From the NCBI RefSeq assembly GCF_009664855.1, contig NZ_CP045928.1, forward strand, positions 2,621,688-2,685,687: a stretch of 64,000 bases of DNA, written 5' to 3'. Below, in pieces: positions 1 to 8,182 of the stretch (the first letter of the stretch is position 1; each line of letters starts with the position of its first letter). Under the pieces are notes generated by a model. The model had not been told where the DNA came from. It saw only the letters and a list, made by a program, of their open reading frames with translations, and did not search any database. This stretch comes from Flavobacterium sp. SLB02. GTDB lineage: Bacteria; Bacteroidota; Bacteroidia; Flavobacteriales; Flavobacteriaceae. The translations under genes and the position numbers were made by a program.

Positions 1-2031
1 GGCAGCGGAACCAAACATATTTTTACTTTAAGCGGTAATTATACTTTGGGAATGCAGCAGGTTTTTTATGCTTACAGCAATAAAAATTATGTTGCCGTAC
101 AAGTTGTCCTTACCGGAAACGGTTCTAACTCTTATAAAATGTCGCCATTAACCAGTTATCAGGTAACGCCTAATTTTGGCAGCGGCGACACCAGGGCTTT
201 ATTTGTGCCTTACGATAATGATGCATGGATTCGGTACAATGCCTACGCACTTAACTCTGCCGATTTTACTGCTTCTGAGGTGACCAATATTTATAACAAT
301 ACAAATCGTAAAGGTTTGGTTATTGGATCTGTTGAGCATACCAAATGGAAAACCGGTATTGCCGTAAGTGGCGGTGGTGCATCATCTGCCTATGTTTCGG
401 TGATTGCAGGATGGACAAAAAACGATATTACAAGAGATCAACGTGGACACGGTTGGGTAAATGTGGGCCAAACAAGTTGTGCTTCACCAAAAGTATTATT
501 GAATGCTACTGATGACTGGCGTACGGGGCTGGAGGAATTTGCACAAGCAAATGCAGCATTGCAGTCTAAATATATTTTTGACTGGACGGCTCCAAAACCT
601 ATTGGCTGGAACAGCTGGGGCGCTATACAATCGAATATTAATCTTACGAAGGCAAAAGCTGTGGTAGACTTTTTTCATGATGATTGTCCAGCTTTCAAAA
701 CCGAAGACAATACCCTATTTATCGATCTTGATTCGTATTGGGATAATATGTCGGATGATGAACTCGCACAGTTTGTTACTTATGCCAAAAATAAAGGATT
801 TAAAGCCGGTATTTACTGGGCTCCGTTCGTAGACTGGGGCAAGTACAATCGTCCTGTAGAAGGAAGTTCGTACACCTACAACCAATGTTGGACAATAGTG
901 AACGGAAGTCCGCTTGAGTTAGATGGCGCTTATGCCATGGATCCTACAAGTCCGGGAACCAAAGCGAGAATTCGATATTTCATGAACCGCTTTAAAGCAG
1001 CAGGATTTGAAATGATCAAAATCGACTTTTTGACTCACGCCAGTATCGAAGCAGATGGTTTTGCCAACAATCAGCTGCATACAGGTATGGAAGCATACCA
1101 GGAAGGAATGAAATTTTTAGTAGATGAAATTGACGGAAAAATGCTTGTTCAGGCGGCAATATCGCCAAATTTGGCAACGGGTCCGTTTGTGCATGTTCGC
1201 CGTATTGCCTGCGATGCGTATACGAGTATCGGCGATACTGATTATACTTTAAATAGTACGACTTATGGCTGGTGGCAAAATAAGATCTACGATTTTTTAG
1301 ATGCTGATCATGTGGTTTTTGGTAATGCTTCGATTGGCGAAAATCGTGCTAGACTTTTAAGCAGTGTTGTTACAGGGACTATTACAAGCGGTGATGACTT
1401 TTCTGCTACAGGTCCGTGGAAAGCCAGATCGCAGCTTCTTTTACAAAATAATGATGTACTGAATGTTGCCCGTGCTGATATGCACTTTCTTCCGGCTGAC
1501 GGAAATACGGGTTATAATGCCGCTAATATTTTCTCGGCAACCCACAATAATGTGACTTATGTGGCTGTATTTAATTACAGTAATATGGCAACTACCAACA
1601 ATGTTAATTTAAGTCGTCTGGGATTGGGTTCCGGAAATTATACCGTAAAAGAATTACACTCGGGCACAATAAGTTCAACACAAGGTACATTAAGCGTTCA
1701 GCTTCCTCAGGCCGATGCTGCTTTGTATGCGATTTATCAGGGACCGGTTTTAAGTACGCCCAATTACAACTGGGGAAATGCTTCGACGAACTATGTTTTT
1801 CCTAATCCGGCAACGAATACTTTCCAAATAAAATTTGATCATACAATTAATGGTCCTGTTGCCATTTCTATGTACGACTTAGTGGGGAAAGAAATCTGGA
1901 AAACGACTACTGTTGCTGAAGATATGATCAGTTCTGAAATACCTGTAAATCATCTTGCTAAAGGCGTTTATATAATAAAAGTTTCAACCGCAGCAAACAA
2001 AGTCCAAAACTTTAAATTTATCAAAAAATAA
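1..2031 (+). CDS. Secreted GH36/GH27-like alpha-galactosidase with T9SS tag (5' truncated)
   Basis: The frame is open from base 1, so the N-terminus and signal peptide lie outside the window; the internal TTG at 46 is not the true start. The (beta/alpha)8 glycosidase core is recognisable by WNSWGAIQ near residue 190, FIDLDSYWDN, YWAPFVDWG, and KIDF (about residue 325), which fits the nucleophile aspartate of the GH27/GH36 clan. RIACDAYTS is a possible acid/base aspartate site. An all-beta C-terminal glycosidase domain follows. The last ~75 residues start with FPNPATNTF and end in KFIKK, a typical type A T9SS sorting domain, so the enzyme is probably exported and cell-surface or secreted. Expected role is release of alpha-linked galactose from plant-type glycans; other alpha-glycosidase specificities of the same clan cannot be excluded. 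No partner gene is visible because the upstream region is missing. Confidence 0.8.
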   Translation, partial: GSGTKHIFTLSGNYTLGMQQVFYAYSNKNYVAVQVVLTGNGSNSYKMSPLTSYQVTPNFGSGDTRALFVPYDNDAWIRYNAYALNSADFTASEVTNIYNNTNRKGLVIGSVEHTKWKTGIAVSGGGASSAYVSVIAGWTKNDITRDQRGHGWVNVGQTSCASPKVLLNATDDWRTGLEEFAQANAALQSKYIFDWTAPKPIGWNSWGAIQSNINLTKAKAVVDFFHDDCPAFKTEDNTLFIDLDSYWDNMSDDELAQFVTYAKNKGFKAGIYWAPFVDWGKYNRPVEGSSYTYNQCWTIVNGSPLELDGAYAMDPTSPGTKARIRYFMNRFKAAGFEMIKIDFLTHASIEADGFANNQLHTGMEAYQEGMKFLVDEIDGKMLVQAAISPNLATGPFVHVRRIACDAYTSIGDTDYTLNSTTYGWWQNKIYDFLDADHVVFGNASIGENRARLLSSVVTGTITSGDDFSATGPWKARSQLLLQNNDVLNVARADMHFLPADGNTGYNAANIFSATHNNVTYVAVFNYSNMATTNNVNLSRLGLGSGNYTVKELHSGTISSTQGTLSVQLPQADAALYAIYQGPVLSTPNYNWGNASTNYVFPNPATNTFQIKFDHTINGPVAISMYDLVGKEIWKTTTVAEDMISSEIPVNHLAKGVYIIKVSTAANKVQNFKFIKK

Positions 2032-2045
2032 GTTTTATTTAGTTT

Positions 2046-2206
2046 AAACACGAATTTCACTAATTGACACTAATTTTAATGCTTGTGAAATTATTACACA
2101 AAGCAATCTGTGTTAATTCGTGAAATTCGTGTTTACTTTTTGTACTTATGTCTCAGCTTAGTTTGTGAAATTATCCCCAAACCAATTAGTGTTAATTCGT
2201 GAAATT
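2046..2206. repeat. Palindromic intergenic repeat between convergent genes
   Basis: A 25-bp arm at 2046-2070 is matched in inverted orientation at 2110-2134 (core AAACACGAATTTCAC against GTGAAATTCGTGTTT). A third partial copy (GTGTTAATTCGTGAAATT) lies at 2189-2206. It sits between a plus-strand and a minus-strand gene, so it may fold as a bidirectional transcript end, but no clear U-tract follows it. Related words recur near 24905-24920. Confidence 0.6.
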
Positions 2207-2213
2207 AACTGTT

Positions 2214-2657
2214 TTAAAATACCACAGATTCAAGAAATTCAATTACTTCACCATTCGGACTATACACCAGACTATTATTTACAGTTACGGCTTTTCTATG
2301 ATTTTTAAGTTCTAAAGTTTCTTTTGCTGATAATGGTTTTGCGCCATTTTTGATTGCTTCATCATACGCTTTTTTGGCATCCAAAACAGTAAAACAAATA
2401 TGTAAAAGTGAATTTTCGACATACGGATCTCCTTGCTTTCTTTTACGTCCCTGAGTAGGAAAATCGGCGTTATTGTCACATATTTCTATATAAGAATCGA
2501 ATGCTTTGTTTTTGAGCATTACGCACTTTTCCAGATTAAATTCGGGTAGACTCCAATTGTGAACTTCCTCAAAATTTAGGGTTTTATAAAATTGCACGGT
2601 TCTTTCAAAATCCTGTGCTTTAATCGCAAAATGATGAAATCCTATTATATTATTCAT
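2214..2657 (-). CDS. VOC (glyoxalase/dioxygenase superfamily) protein
   Basis: A 147-aa single-domain protein with the two beta-alpha-beta-beta-beta halves of the vicinal oxygen chelate fold. It opens with FHHFAIKAQDFERTVQFYK, typical of family N-termini, with His in the first strand. A central LLHICFTVLDAKKAYDEAI supplies a second metal-ligand candidate (H), and the end PNGEVIEFLE carries the usual C-terminal glutamate. These three residues fit a mononuclear metal site. The substrate is unknown; relatives include lactoylglutathione lyase-like and drug-resistance proteins. There is no signal peptide, so it is likely cytoplasmic. It stands 379 bp downstream of the class-V aminotransferase on the same strand, with repeats between them, so co-transcription is doubtful. 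Confidence 0.75.
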   Translation of the reverse strand: MNNIIGFHHFAIKAQDFERTVQFYKTLNFEEVHNWSLPEFNLEKCVMLKNKAFDSYIEICDNNADFPTQGRKRKQGDPYVENSLLHICFTVLDAKKAYDEAIKNGAKPLSAKETLELKNHRKAVTVNNSLVYSPNGEVIEFLESVVF

Positions 2658-2788
2658 TGTGATTGTTTTTTGATGTAAATACCTGATTTAAAAATTGTTT
2701 TTGGTTTAATTGCCTATAATTTTATCCCAACGCATTTTAAGATACATTGCTATGATATGATATGTCGCTCCGCTGGAGCTATCGCGCC

Positions 2789-2895
2789 GTTTGTCATCTC
2801 GACCTAAGGAGAGCTCACACTAGAAATAACGTATAGAACGTCGCCAATCTTTGTCGAGTTCCTTGTGTGATCCTTCGTTCCTCAGGATGACAAAC
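2789..2895. repeat. Interspersed palindromic repeat ending GTTTGTCAT/ATGACAAAC
   Basis: A 107-bp element bounded by exact inverted ends, GTTTGTCAT at 2789-2797 and ATGACAAAC at 2887-2895, with internal tccttcgttcctcagg-type sequence. Similar 'gtcat...atgac' elements appear at 24998-25080, 22308-22335 and 28161-28188. Short dispersed elements of this kind are common between Flavobacterium genes and are non-coding. Confidence 0.6.
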
Positions 2896-2929
2896 TGGAG
2901 GAAAATATTGTTATGAAAATGATTGTCCT

Positions 2930-3008
2930 AGCCCCGATAGAAGTGGAAATCCTTTTGTGCCGGTGTTCGGCACAAAAGATTGTAACGTATAGCGAGATTA
3001 GCTCCTAA
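2930..3008 (+). ncRNA. Candidate Flavo-1-like structured element
   Basis: Inside it is a strong stem: CTTTTGTGCCG (2952-2962), loop GTGTT, CGGCACAAAAG (2968-2978). It is flanked by tagccccgatagaagtgga upstream and agcgagattagctcc downstream. This layout resembles a structured element seen in many copies in Flavobacteria (I recall the Rfam name Flavo-1). The assignment is from memory and the strand is a guess; a covariance-model hit would be needed. Confidence 0.35.
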
Positions 3009-3036
3009 AAAAAGATTTCCTTTTATCATAGAAAAT

Positions 3037-4536
3037 TTATTCCAACCAAAACCATTCTTTTACCTCGTTTTCTATCGTTTCTTCTTTTACAATATTTTCA
3101 TATTCATTGGTCGCACTATTGTGCTGATAATCTTTTTGCCATTCTTTATGATGCAAAACGATTTGCTTTATGGCATCAGAAATAAATAAAACCTCGTTGT
3201 TGGTCATGATGGGATGCAAAGACAAACGTACCCATCCCGGTTTATTGGTTTGGTTTCTCTGAAGAAGATCTTCAGTTATCTTGTTGGATTGTGCCTCATT
3301 GATATTGAATAAATAATGGGCATATGTACTTGCGCAGGACCAGCCGCCACGAACCTGAACCCCAAAACGATCGTTTAAAAGTCGGACGATTAAATTGTAA
3401 TGAATGTCTTCTATTAAAAAGGAAACACAACCTATTCTTTCTGTTTTTAGATCTCCCAGAATAGACAAACCGGGAATCTTTTGAAACTCGCTATAACAGA
3501 AATTTAGCAATTCTTTTTCTCTTTTTTTAATATTTTCGATGGCCATTTGGTCTTTGAGTTTCAAAGCCAAAGCTGCTCTCATGACTTGCAGAAAACCCGG
3601 AGTTCCGCCATCTTCTTTGACTTCGATTGAATCACTGTAATGATATATTCCCCAGGGGTTGGTGATTTTTACATTTCCTCCTCCGGGATTGTCGGGAACC
3701 TCACTTTTATACAACTTTTCATTAAAAACCAAAACGCCACAGGTTCCGGGCCCGCCTAAGAATTTATGAGGAGAAAAAAAGATGGCGTCCAATTGTTCTT
3801 TAGGATCTTTTGGGTGCATATCGATTGGTACATAAGGTGCCGCAGCAGCAAAATCGACAAAGCAGAATCCGTTGTTTTCATGCATTACTCTGGCCAGTTC
3901 ATGATAAGGCGTAATGATTCCCGTAACATTTGAAGCAGCTGTAAACGAACCAATTTTTAAAGTTCTGTTGGCGTATTTTTGAAGCAATTCGTCGAGTATT
4001 TTTGGGTCGGTCAGATTATTTTCATCCGGAGGTACCACCACAACATCGGCATTGGTTTCGTACCAGGAAACCTGATTGGAATGATGCTCCATATGGGTGA
4101 TAAAAACAACAGGTTTATCAGCTTGATCCAACTCATTACTTACTCTGTTATGAGCATTACGCAATCCTATAAAACGCTGTAGTTTTGATAACGCGGCTGT
4201 CATTCCGGTTCCGGTTGTCACCAAAACATCAGATTCGTTAGCATTAACATGCTCTTTGATTAATTGTCTGGCATGATTGTAGGCATAAGTAGACGTTTTA
4301 CCTGTTTCGCTCGAGAAAGAGTGTGTATTGGCAATCATTGGGCCTATTTTATTGAGCATAATATCTTCAATGGGCAGGTATAATCTTCCGCTGGCTACCC
4401 AGTCTGCATACAATAAGTTTTGTGTGCCATATGCCGACTCGAAAGTGTGGTTTACTCCTATTGTATTTCCTCTAAACTTAGAAAAATAGCGCTCTAACTG
4501 ACTTGGTTTCGTTTTCTCAATAACATTCATTTCCAT
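3037..4536 (-). CDS. Class-V PLP-dependent aminotransferase / cysteine desulfurase-like protein
   Basis: A 499-aa protein of the fold-type I PLP family, aminotransferase class V (NifS/SufS relatives). Visible landmarks are YADWVASGRLY near the N-terminus, THMEHHSNQVSW (cofactor-stacking His region), CFVDFAAAAPYVPID (PLP-nitrogen Asp) and FFSPHKFLGGPG, whose Lys (about residue 258) should form the Schiff base. QVRGGWSCAS, about 400 residues in, has a Cys where SufS-type enzymes carry the catalytic cysteine. It is longer than NifS (~400 aa) because of a charged C-terminal tail. Start choice: the first ATG is used; the third codon is also ATG. It lies 57 bp downstream of the amino-acid permease on the same strand. 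The reaction is either sulfur or selenium removal from cysteine or a related aminotransfer; the substrate cannot be told from sequence. Confidence 0.8.
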   Translation of the reverse strand: MEMNVIEKTKPSQLERYFSKFRGNTIGVNHTFESAYGTQNLLYADWVASGRLYLPIEDIMLNKIGPMIANTHSFSSETGKTSTYAYNHARQLIKEHVNANESDVLVTTGTGMTAALSKLQRFIGLRNAHNRVSNELDQADKPVVFITHMEHHSNQVSWYETNADVVVVPPDENNLTDPKILDELLQKYANRTLKIGSFTAASNVTGIITPYHELARVMHENNGFCFVDFAAAAPYVPIDMHPKDPKEQLDAIFFSPHKFLGGPGTCGVLVFNEKLYKSEVPDNPGGGNVKITNPWGIYHYSDSIEVKEDGGTPGFLQVMRAALALKLKDQMAIENIKKREKELLNFCYSEFQKIPGLSILGDLKTERIGCVSFLIEDIHYNLIVRLLNDRFGVQVRGGWSCASTYAHYLFNINEAQSNKITEDLLQRNQTNKPGWVRLSLHPIMTNNEVLFISDAIKQIVLHHKEWQKDYQHNSATNEYENIVKEETIENEVKEWFWLE

Positions 4537-4593
4537 CTCATTTTTAAATTAACTTCTTTTTTTAAACTTTGATTTCTTGCTTAACTTTTTAGA

Positions 4594-6054
4594 TTACTGA
4601 TCTAAATGTTCCTTCTCTTTTCTCAATTTGCTATGTCGTTTTCCGTATAAAAAATAAAAAACAATCCCAATGGCCATCCAGATAAATAAGCGTTCCCAGC
4701 TTTCAAGAGGAAGTCCTGTCATTAGGAAAACACATACTGCGATTCCTAAAATGGGTACAAAAGGTACAAGCGGAACCCGAAATCCTCGTTTTGCATCGGG
4801 ACTTGTTTTTCGTAGAATGATAATACCTAATGAAACTAATGAAAAGGCAAATAGGGTTCCGATGCTGACCATATGTCCTAAATCTGAAATGGGTACCAAT
4901 CCGGCCAACAGGCTCACAAATACCATGAAGAAAAGGTTACTTTTCCAGGGTGTTTTAAACTTGCTGTGGATATCACTGAAAAAAGAAGGTAAAAGTCCGT
5001 CTTTAGACATGCTGTAAAAAACTCTCGATTGCCCCATAAGCATGACAAGAATTACGGAGGTATATCCTGCTAAAATTGCAATAATTAAAGCACCATTTAA
5101 GAAATGAAATCCTGTAACCGCAAAAGCAGTTGCCGCCGGACTTGCATCGCCAATAAAGGTTTTATACGAAACCATTCCTGTCATAACATAAGAAAATGCA
5201 ACGTATAATACAGTCGCCACCAAAAGCGATCCTATGATTCCAATTGGCATATCTTTTTGCGGATTTTTAGATTCCTTTGCGGCTGTAGAAACGGCATCAA
5301 AACCAATAAAACCAAAGAATACCACTGCGGCTCCCCTAATGATTCCTGACCAGCCAAAGTGGCCAAATTCTCCTGTATTTTCAGGTATAAAAGGATGGTA
5401 GTTTTCTTGTTGAATAAAAGACCAGCCTAAAACAATAAACAGCACAATTACGCTTAATTTTAACAATACCAACAAATTGTTCATCGTTGCTGATTCTTTA
5501 GTGCCTTTTGCCAAAACCAACGAAAGCAAGGCTACAATTACAATGGCAGGAAGATTTACGATTCCGCCACTTAAAGTTGAGCCATCGGCTAGTTTTACTG
5601 GATCGAATGGTGAACTGGTTAATTCCGAAGGCAAATTGATATGAAGCTGTGCCAGCAATTTGGTTGCATAACTCGACCAGCTTACGGCCACGGTCGCCGA
5701 TGCAAGCGCATATTCAAGAACCAGATCCCAACCAATAATCCAGGCCATAAACTCTCCCATTGTGGCGTATGTATAGGTATAAGCTGAACCCGCAACCGGA
5801 ATCATCGAGGCATATTCGGCGTAGCATAATGCACAAAAAGCACAGGCAACTGCTGCAAGAATAAAAGATAAAATAACTGCCGGTCCTGCATTTTCGGCTG
5901 CTACAATGCCCGTAAGCGAAAATATTCCTGCTCCTACAATGGCGCCAATTCCAAGCGCGACAAGGTTTATGGGGCCTAATGAACGTTTTAATCCTGCTCC
6001 GTCATTTTGCTCATTTTCTGAGACTAATCTTTCTATTGATTTTTTTAATATCAT
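4594..6054 (-). CDS. APC-family amino-acid permease (cationic amino-acid transporter type)
   Basis: A 486-aa polytopic inner-membrane protein with about 12 hydrophobic segments. The first helix carries GIGAIVGAGIFSLTG, the glycine-rich substrate/ion motif of the amino acid-polyamine-organocation superfamily. The segment FFGFIGFDAVSTAAKESKNP is a hallmark of the CAT/YfnA branch (helix 6 and the following loop). The N-terminus is cytoplasmic (KKSIERLVSENEQNDGAGLK) and the C-terminus ends in a charged tail. It probably imports amino acids by proton symport or exchange; specificity is not readable. Its neighbours on the same strand are a TlpA-like protein upstream (201 bp, with a possible terminator) and the class-V PLP enzyme downstream (57 bp). 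A permease plus PLP enzyme unit acting on one amino acid is plausible inference. Confidence 0.85.
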   Translation of the reverse strand: MILKKSIERLVSENEQNDGAGLKRSLGPINLVALGIGAIVGAGIFSLTGIVAAENAGPAVILSFILAAVACAFCALCYAEYASMIPVAGSAYTYTYATMGEFMAWIIGWDLVLEYALASATVAVSWSSYATKLLAQLHINLPSELTSSPFDPVKLADGSTLSGGIVNLPAIVIVALLSLVLAKGTKESATMNNLLVLLKLSVIVLFIVLGWSFIQQENYHPFIPENTGEFGHFGWSGIIRGAAVVFFGFIGFDAVSTAAKESKNPQKDMPIGIIGSLLVATVLYVAFSYVMTGMVSYKTFIGDASPAATAFAVTGFHFLNGALIIAILAGYTSVILVMLMGQSRVFYSMSKDGLLPSFFSDIHSKFKTPWKSNLFFMVFVSLLAGLVPISDLGHMVSIGTLFAFSLVSLGIIILRKTSPDAKRGFRVPLVPFVPILGIAVCVFLMTGLPLESWERLFIWMAIGIVFYFLYGKRHSKLRKEKEHLDQ

Positions 6055-6213
6055 AATTTTATTGTTGAGAATAATTTGTTTACCTCGCTTTTTGATAGCG
6101 TTTTAATCGTTATTCTGCTGGTAATGTTTAATGCTAAAACAGATAGAAAATGTTTTGAAAAACTATATTTTCTAACATTTAGATGTTTTAATAATCGGTT
6201 TTTACAAATTATA

Positions 6214-6247
6214 AAACCTGCGAAAGTTTTAAAAACCGTGCAGGTTT
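6214..6247 (-). terminator. Putative terminator after the TlpA-like gene
   Basis: Arms AAACCTGC (6214-6221) and GCAGGTTT (6240-6247) form a stem with an 18-nt loop. On the minus strand the stem runs into a U-rich stretch (ttttataattt). It sits just past the stop of the TlpA-like gene, so the permease may have its own promoter. Confidence 0.45.
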
Positions 6248-6255
6248 GTAGTTCT

Positions 6256-7236
6256 TTATTTTAAAAGTGATTTAAGCGTAGTCTGAAGTTCGTCTCCGTG
6301 AAGATTTCTTGCTACAATAATTCCTTTTGAATCGACTAAATAATTGGCAGGAATTGCTCTTACACCGTATAATTTTGCGATGGCACTATTCCAGAATAAT
6401 AAATCAGAAACATGCAGCCAGTCTAAGTGATCGTCCTGAATTCCTTTTACCCAGTTTTCTTTCCTTTTGTCTAAAGAAATTCCGATGATATTAAAACCTT
6501 TATCATGGTATTCTTTGTAAGCTGCTACAATATTTGGGTTTTCTCTTCGGCAAGGTCCGCACCATGAAGCCCAGAAATCTACCAATGTATATCCTTTATT
6601 GTTTTCTGAAAAACGAACCGATTTTCCTTCGGGATCGTTAGAGACAAAATCCGGTGCTTTTTTTCCCACCTGTAATCCGTTAAGCACTTTTACAAGTTCC
6701 TGAAGTTCTTTCACGTAAGTGGAATTTTGCTGACTTTTATCTAAAAGCGCAATGTTTTTTGTGATCTCTTCCGGACTTAATCTGTACGACCAATTTCTGT
6801 ACAAGACATAGGAAGAAACCAGAGAACCAGGATGTTCTGTTATAAATTTACTTATATCAATGTCCTTTGTTTTTCGGTAAGTATCAAACAAATCCTGAGA
6901 TGCAGAACCTTCTACAACCGATGTGCTGTAATACTTAACAGGGCTTAATTTTACCGTAACTGGAGATTTTTCAAGAAATATATATAGTGGTGAATCAGCT
7001 GTATTTAAGCTTAATCCGTACAATTCAGGAAGTTTAACTTTCGTTTTAAAACTGAATTTTCCATCGGTAACTTTTACCGAATCTATTGTGGTAAACATCT
7101 TGTTGTGAAACTTTTGCAGGTAAACATATTGGGCCACGGTATCGACAACTGTTCCTTTTAGCTGCACATTTGCGTCTTGTGCCTGGGCTGTTGTTGCGCC
7201 AAGGCATAAAGCTAGAAATACTACTATTTTTTTCAT
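6256..7236 (-). CDS. TlpA-like thiol-disulfide oxidoreductase with N-terminal DUF4369-type domain
   Basis: A 326-aa exported protein. Residues 1-20 (KKIVVFLALCLGATTAQA) are a signal peptide with an SPI-like A-Q-A site. Residues ~22-115 form a beta-rich domain of the kind found at the front of Bacteroidota TlpA proteins (DUF4369). Residues ~190-326 are a thioredoxin fold with VDFWASWCGPCRRENPN, so the WCGPC redox site is intact, and a cis-Pro-like VRAIPANYLVD. The expected role is periplasmic disulfide reduction or cytochrome/protein thiol maintenance. It is the first long gene downstream of a SAM-I riboswitch, about 250 nt away, which is unusual for this family and suggests sulfur-responsive control. 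A hairpin follows the stop. Confidence 0.85.
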   Translation of the reverse strand: MKKIVVFLALCLGATTAQAQDANVQLKGTVVDTVAQYVYLQKFHNKMFTTIDSVKVTDGKFSFKTKVKLPELYGLSLNTADSPLYIFLEKSPVTVKLSPVKYYSTSVVEGSASQDLFDTYRKTKDIDISKFITEHPGSLVSSYVLYRNWSYRLSPEEITKNIALLDKSQQNSTYVKELQELVKVLNGLQVGKKAPDFVSNDPEGKSVRFSENNKGYTLVDFWASWCGPCRRENPNIVAAYKEYHDKGFNIIGISLDKRKENWVKGIQDDHLDWLHVSDLLFWNSAIAKLYGVRAIPANYLVDSKGIIVARNLHGDELQTTLKSLLK

Positions 7237-7334
7237 TGGGTTTGTTTTTTAAAAATTGGACATAGAAATTCCCGAACCAGTATTAAAATGGTCTATTATT
7301 GTATGGATAAAAAAGAAAAGGGATCTAAAAAAAG

Positions 7335-7433
7335 TTACGTGTAGTGCATTCGGAAAACCAGGAGGTGGTTTTCTATTTTTGAAAATAAGTTACATTGTTC
7401 GGGACAGGCAGGTAATATTTGTTCAGTTTTCAT
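7335..7433 (-). CDS. Possible 32-aa small ORF between SAM riboswitch and TlpA-like gene
   Basis: An ATG at 7433 opens 32 codons ending in TAA at 7335. The peptide begins MKTEQILPACPEQCNL and ends VFRMHYT, with a CPEQC-type Cys pair. It starts 52 nt below the 3' edge of the SAM-I riboswitch and ends 98 nt before the TlpA-like start. Within it the DNA contains an inverted repeat, GAAAACCA-N5-TGGTTTTC (7353-7373), so the stretch may be an RNA structure rather than, or as well as, a coding sequence. It could be a leader peptide, a small metal- or thiol-binding protein, or chance. Confidence 0.35.
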   Translation of the reverse strand: MKTEQILPACPEQCNLFSKIENHLLVFRMHYT

Positions 7434-7484
7434 TCTAAAAAATAAGTGATTTAATACTAATGATCTTATGCAGATTTACTAATG

Positions 7485-7600
7485 AAATCTATCTTATCTG
7501 TCCGCGTTGGCGGAAGGATTTAGCACCTTATTTGGCAACAGGTTGCTAAGACATCACCGGGCCTACTCCCTCAGTCTTTCTGGATAAGTTCATGTAGATT
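7485..7600 (-). promoter_or_regulatory. SAM-I (S-box) riboswitch
   Basis: Read on the minus strand the element has the S-box order. A P1 5' strand (cttatc) is followed by gactgagggagt, then aggcccggtgatgtct, tagcaacctg, a short P3/P4 region, ggtgctaaatcc, and the P1 3' strand (gataag), with outer pairing between aatcta and tagatt. The conserved AGGGA, GGCCC, GCAACC and GGTGCTAAnTCC blocks are all present. It therefore should sense S-adenosylmethionine. The gene downstream is a TlpA-like thioredoxin preceded by a 32-codon ORF rather than the usual met or cys biosynthetic genes. Confidence 0.9.
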
Positions 7601-7611
7601 TTTTCTACTCT

Positions 7612-7620
7612 GCAAATATA
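7612..7620 (-). promoter_or_regulatory. -7 promoter element for the SAM-riboswitch transcript
   Basis: On the minus strand this reads TATATTTGC, a perfect match to the Bacteroidota -7 element TAnnTTTG plus C. It lies 12 nt upstream of the outermost paired base of the riboswitch, so transcription would start right at the aptamer. No convincing -33 TTG is at the preferred distance. Confidence 0.6.
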
Positions 7621-7830
7621 TAGATAAATTCTATGTAATTAATAGAGTTTAAATTTATTTTTCAAAATATTTTAAATTAGTTTAGAACAAAAGTAGTTGT
7701 AAAAGACAAAAAAACCTCAATAAAATAAGGGATAACAATAAAAATATCAGTTTGTTATGCACTTAAAAATATTCTGGTTTCATTTAAAATTTCCGGTATT
7801 TAGCGATTAAAAATATATACTGCATTATTA
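7621..7830. other. AT-rich non-coding stretch
   Basis: Upstream of the riboswitch promoter; I see no ORF, tRNA or strong hairpin in it. Confidence 0.5.
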
Positions 7831-7998
7831 AGAAATGCTTTTCAAAACAAAAAAAGAGTGTCCTATTTAATTCCTTTCGGAAATGGTAAAGTCAAAAAAA
7901 AATTCAACGTAGGATTGGATGCCGCTGTGGGTAAAGGCGACTGTGGACTTTATTTTAGAATTGGAGAGGCTTTTAAAATAACATTATCTATTATTTAA
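7831..7998 (+). pseudogene. Possible gene relic (C-terminal piece of a lost gene)
   Basis: One plus frame stays open from 7831 and stops at TAA 7996-7998. It reads protein-like at its end: IPFGNGKVKKKF, VGLDAAVGKGDCGLYFRIG. There is no ATG in frame and no upstream continuation. The alternating aromatic/small pattern recalls the end of an outer-membrane barrel, but that is a guess. It may also be chance. Confidence 0.2.
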
Positions 7999-8063
7999 AC
8001 ACATAGGAACATAGCTTTTAGGATCGGTTAAAAGGCGTTTCAATTTAAATATTAACGCATAGA
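7991..8063 (-). repeat. Copy of the dispersed 'AAACACATAG' repeat
   Basis: This 70-bp stretch is a near match, in inverted orientation, to the units at 62718-62790 and 62940-63010. Shared blocks include ATAGCTTTTAGGATCG, AAAAGGCGTTTCA and TTTAAATATTA. It is non-coding. Confidence 0.75.
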
Positions 8064-8182
8064 CAAGGTGTGAAATTTATGTTTGTAAATGTTTAAATAT
8101 TTTCTCTCACAGATTGAGCAGATTTTTATTTTTTGATCTACCGTCTATTCTCTTTGTTCTTTATTCTATTCTCTCTCTCCTC

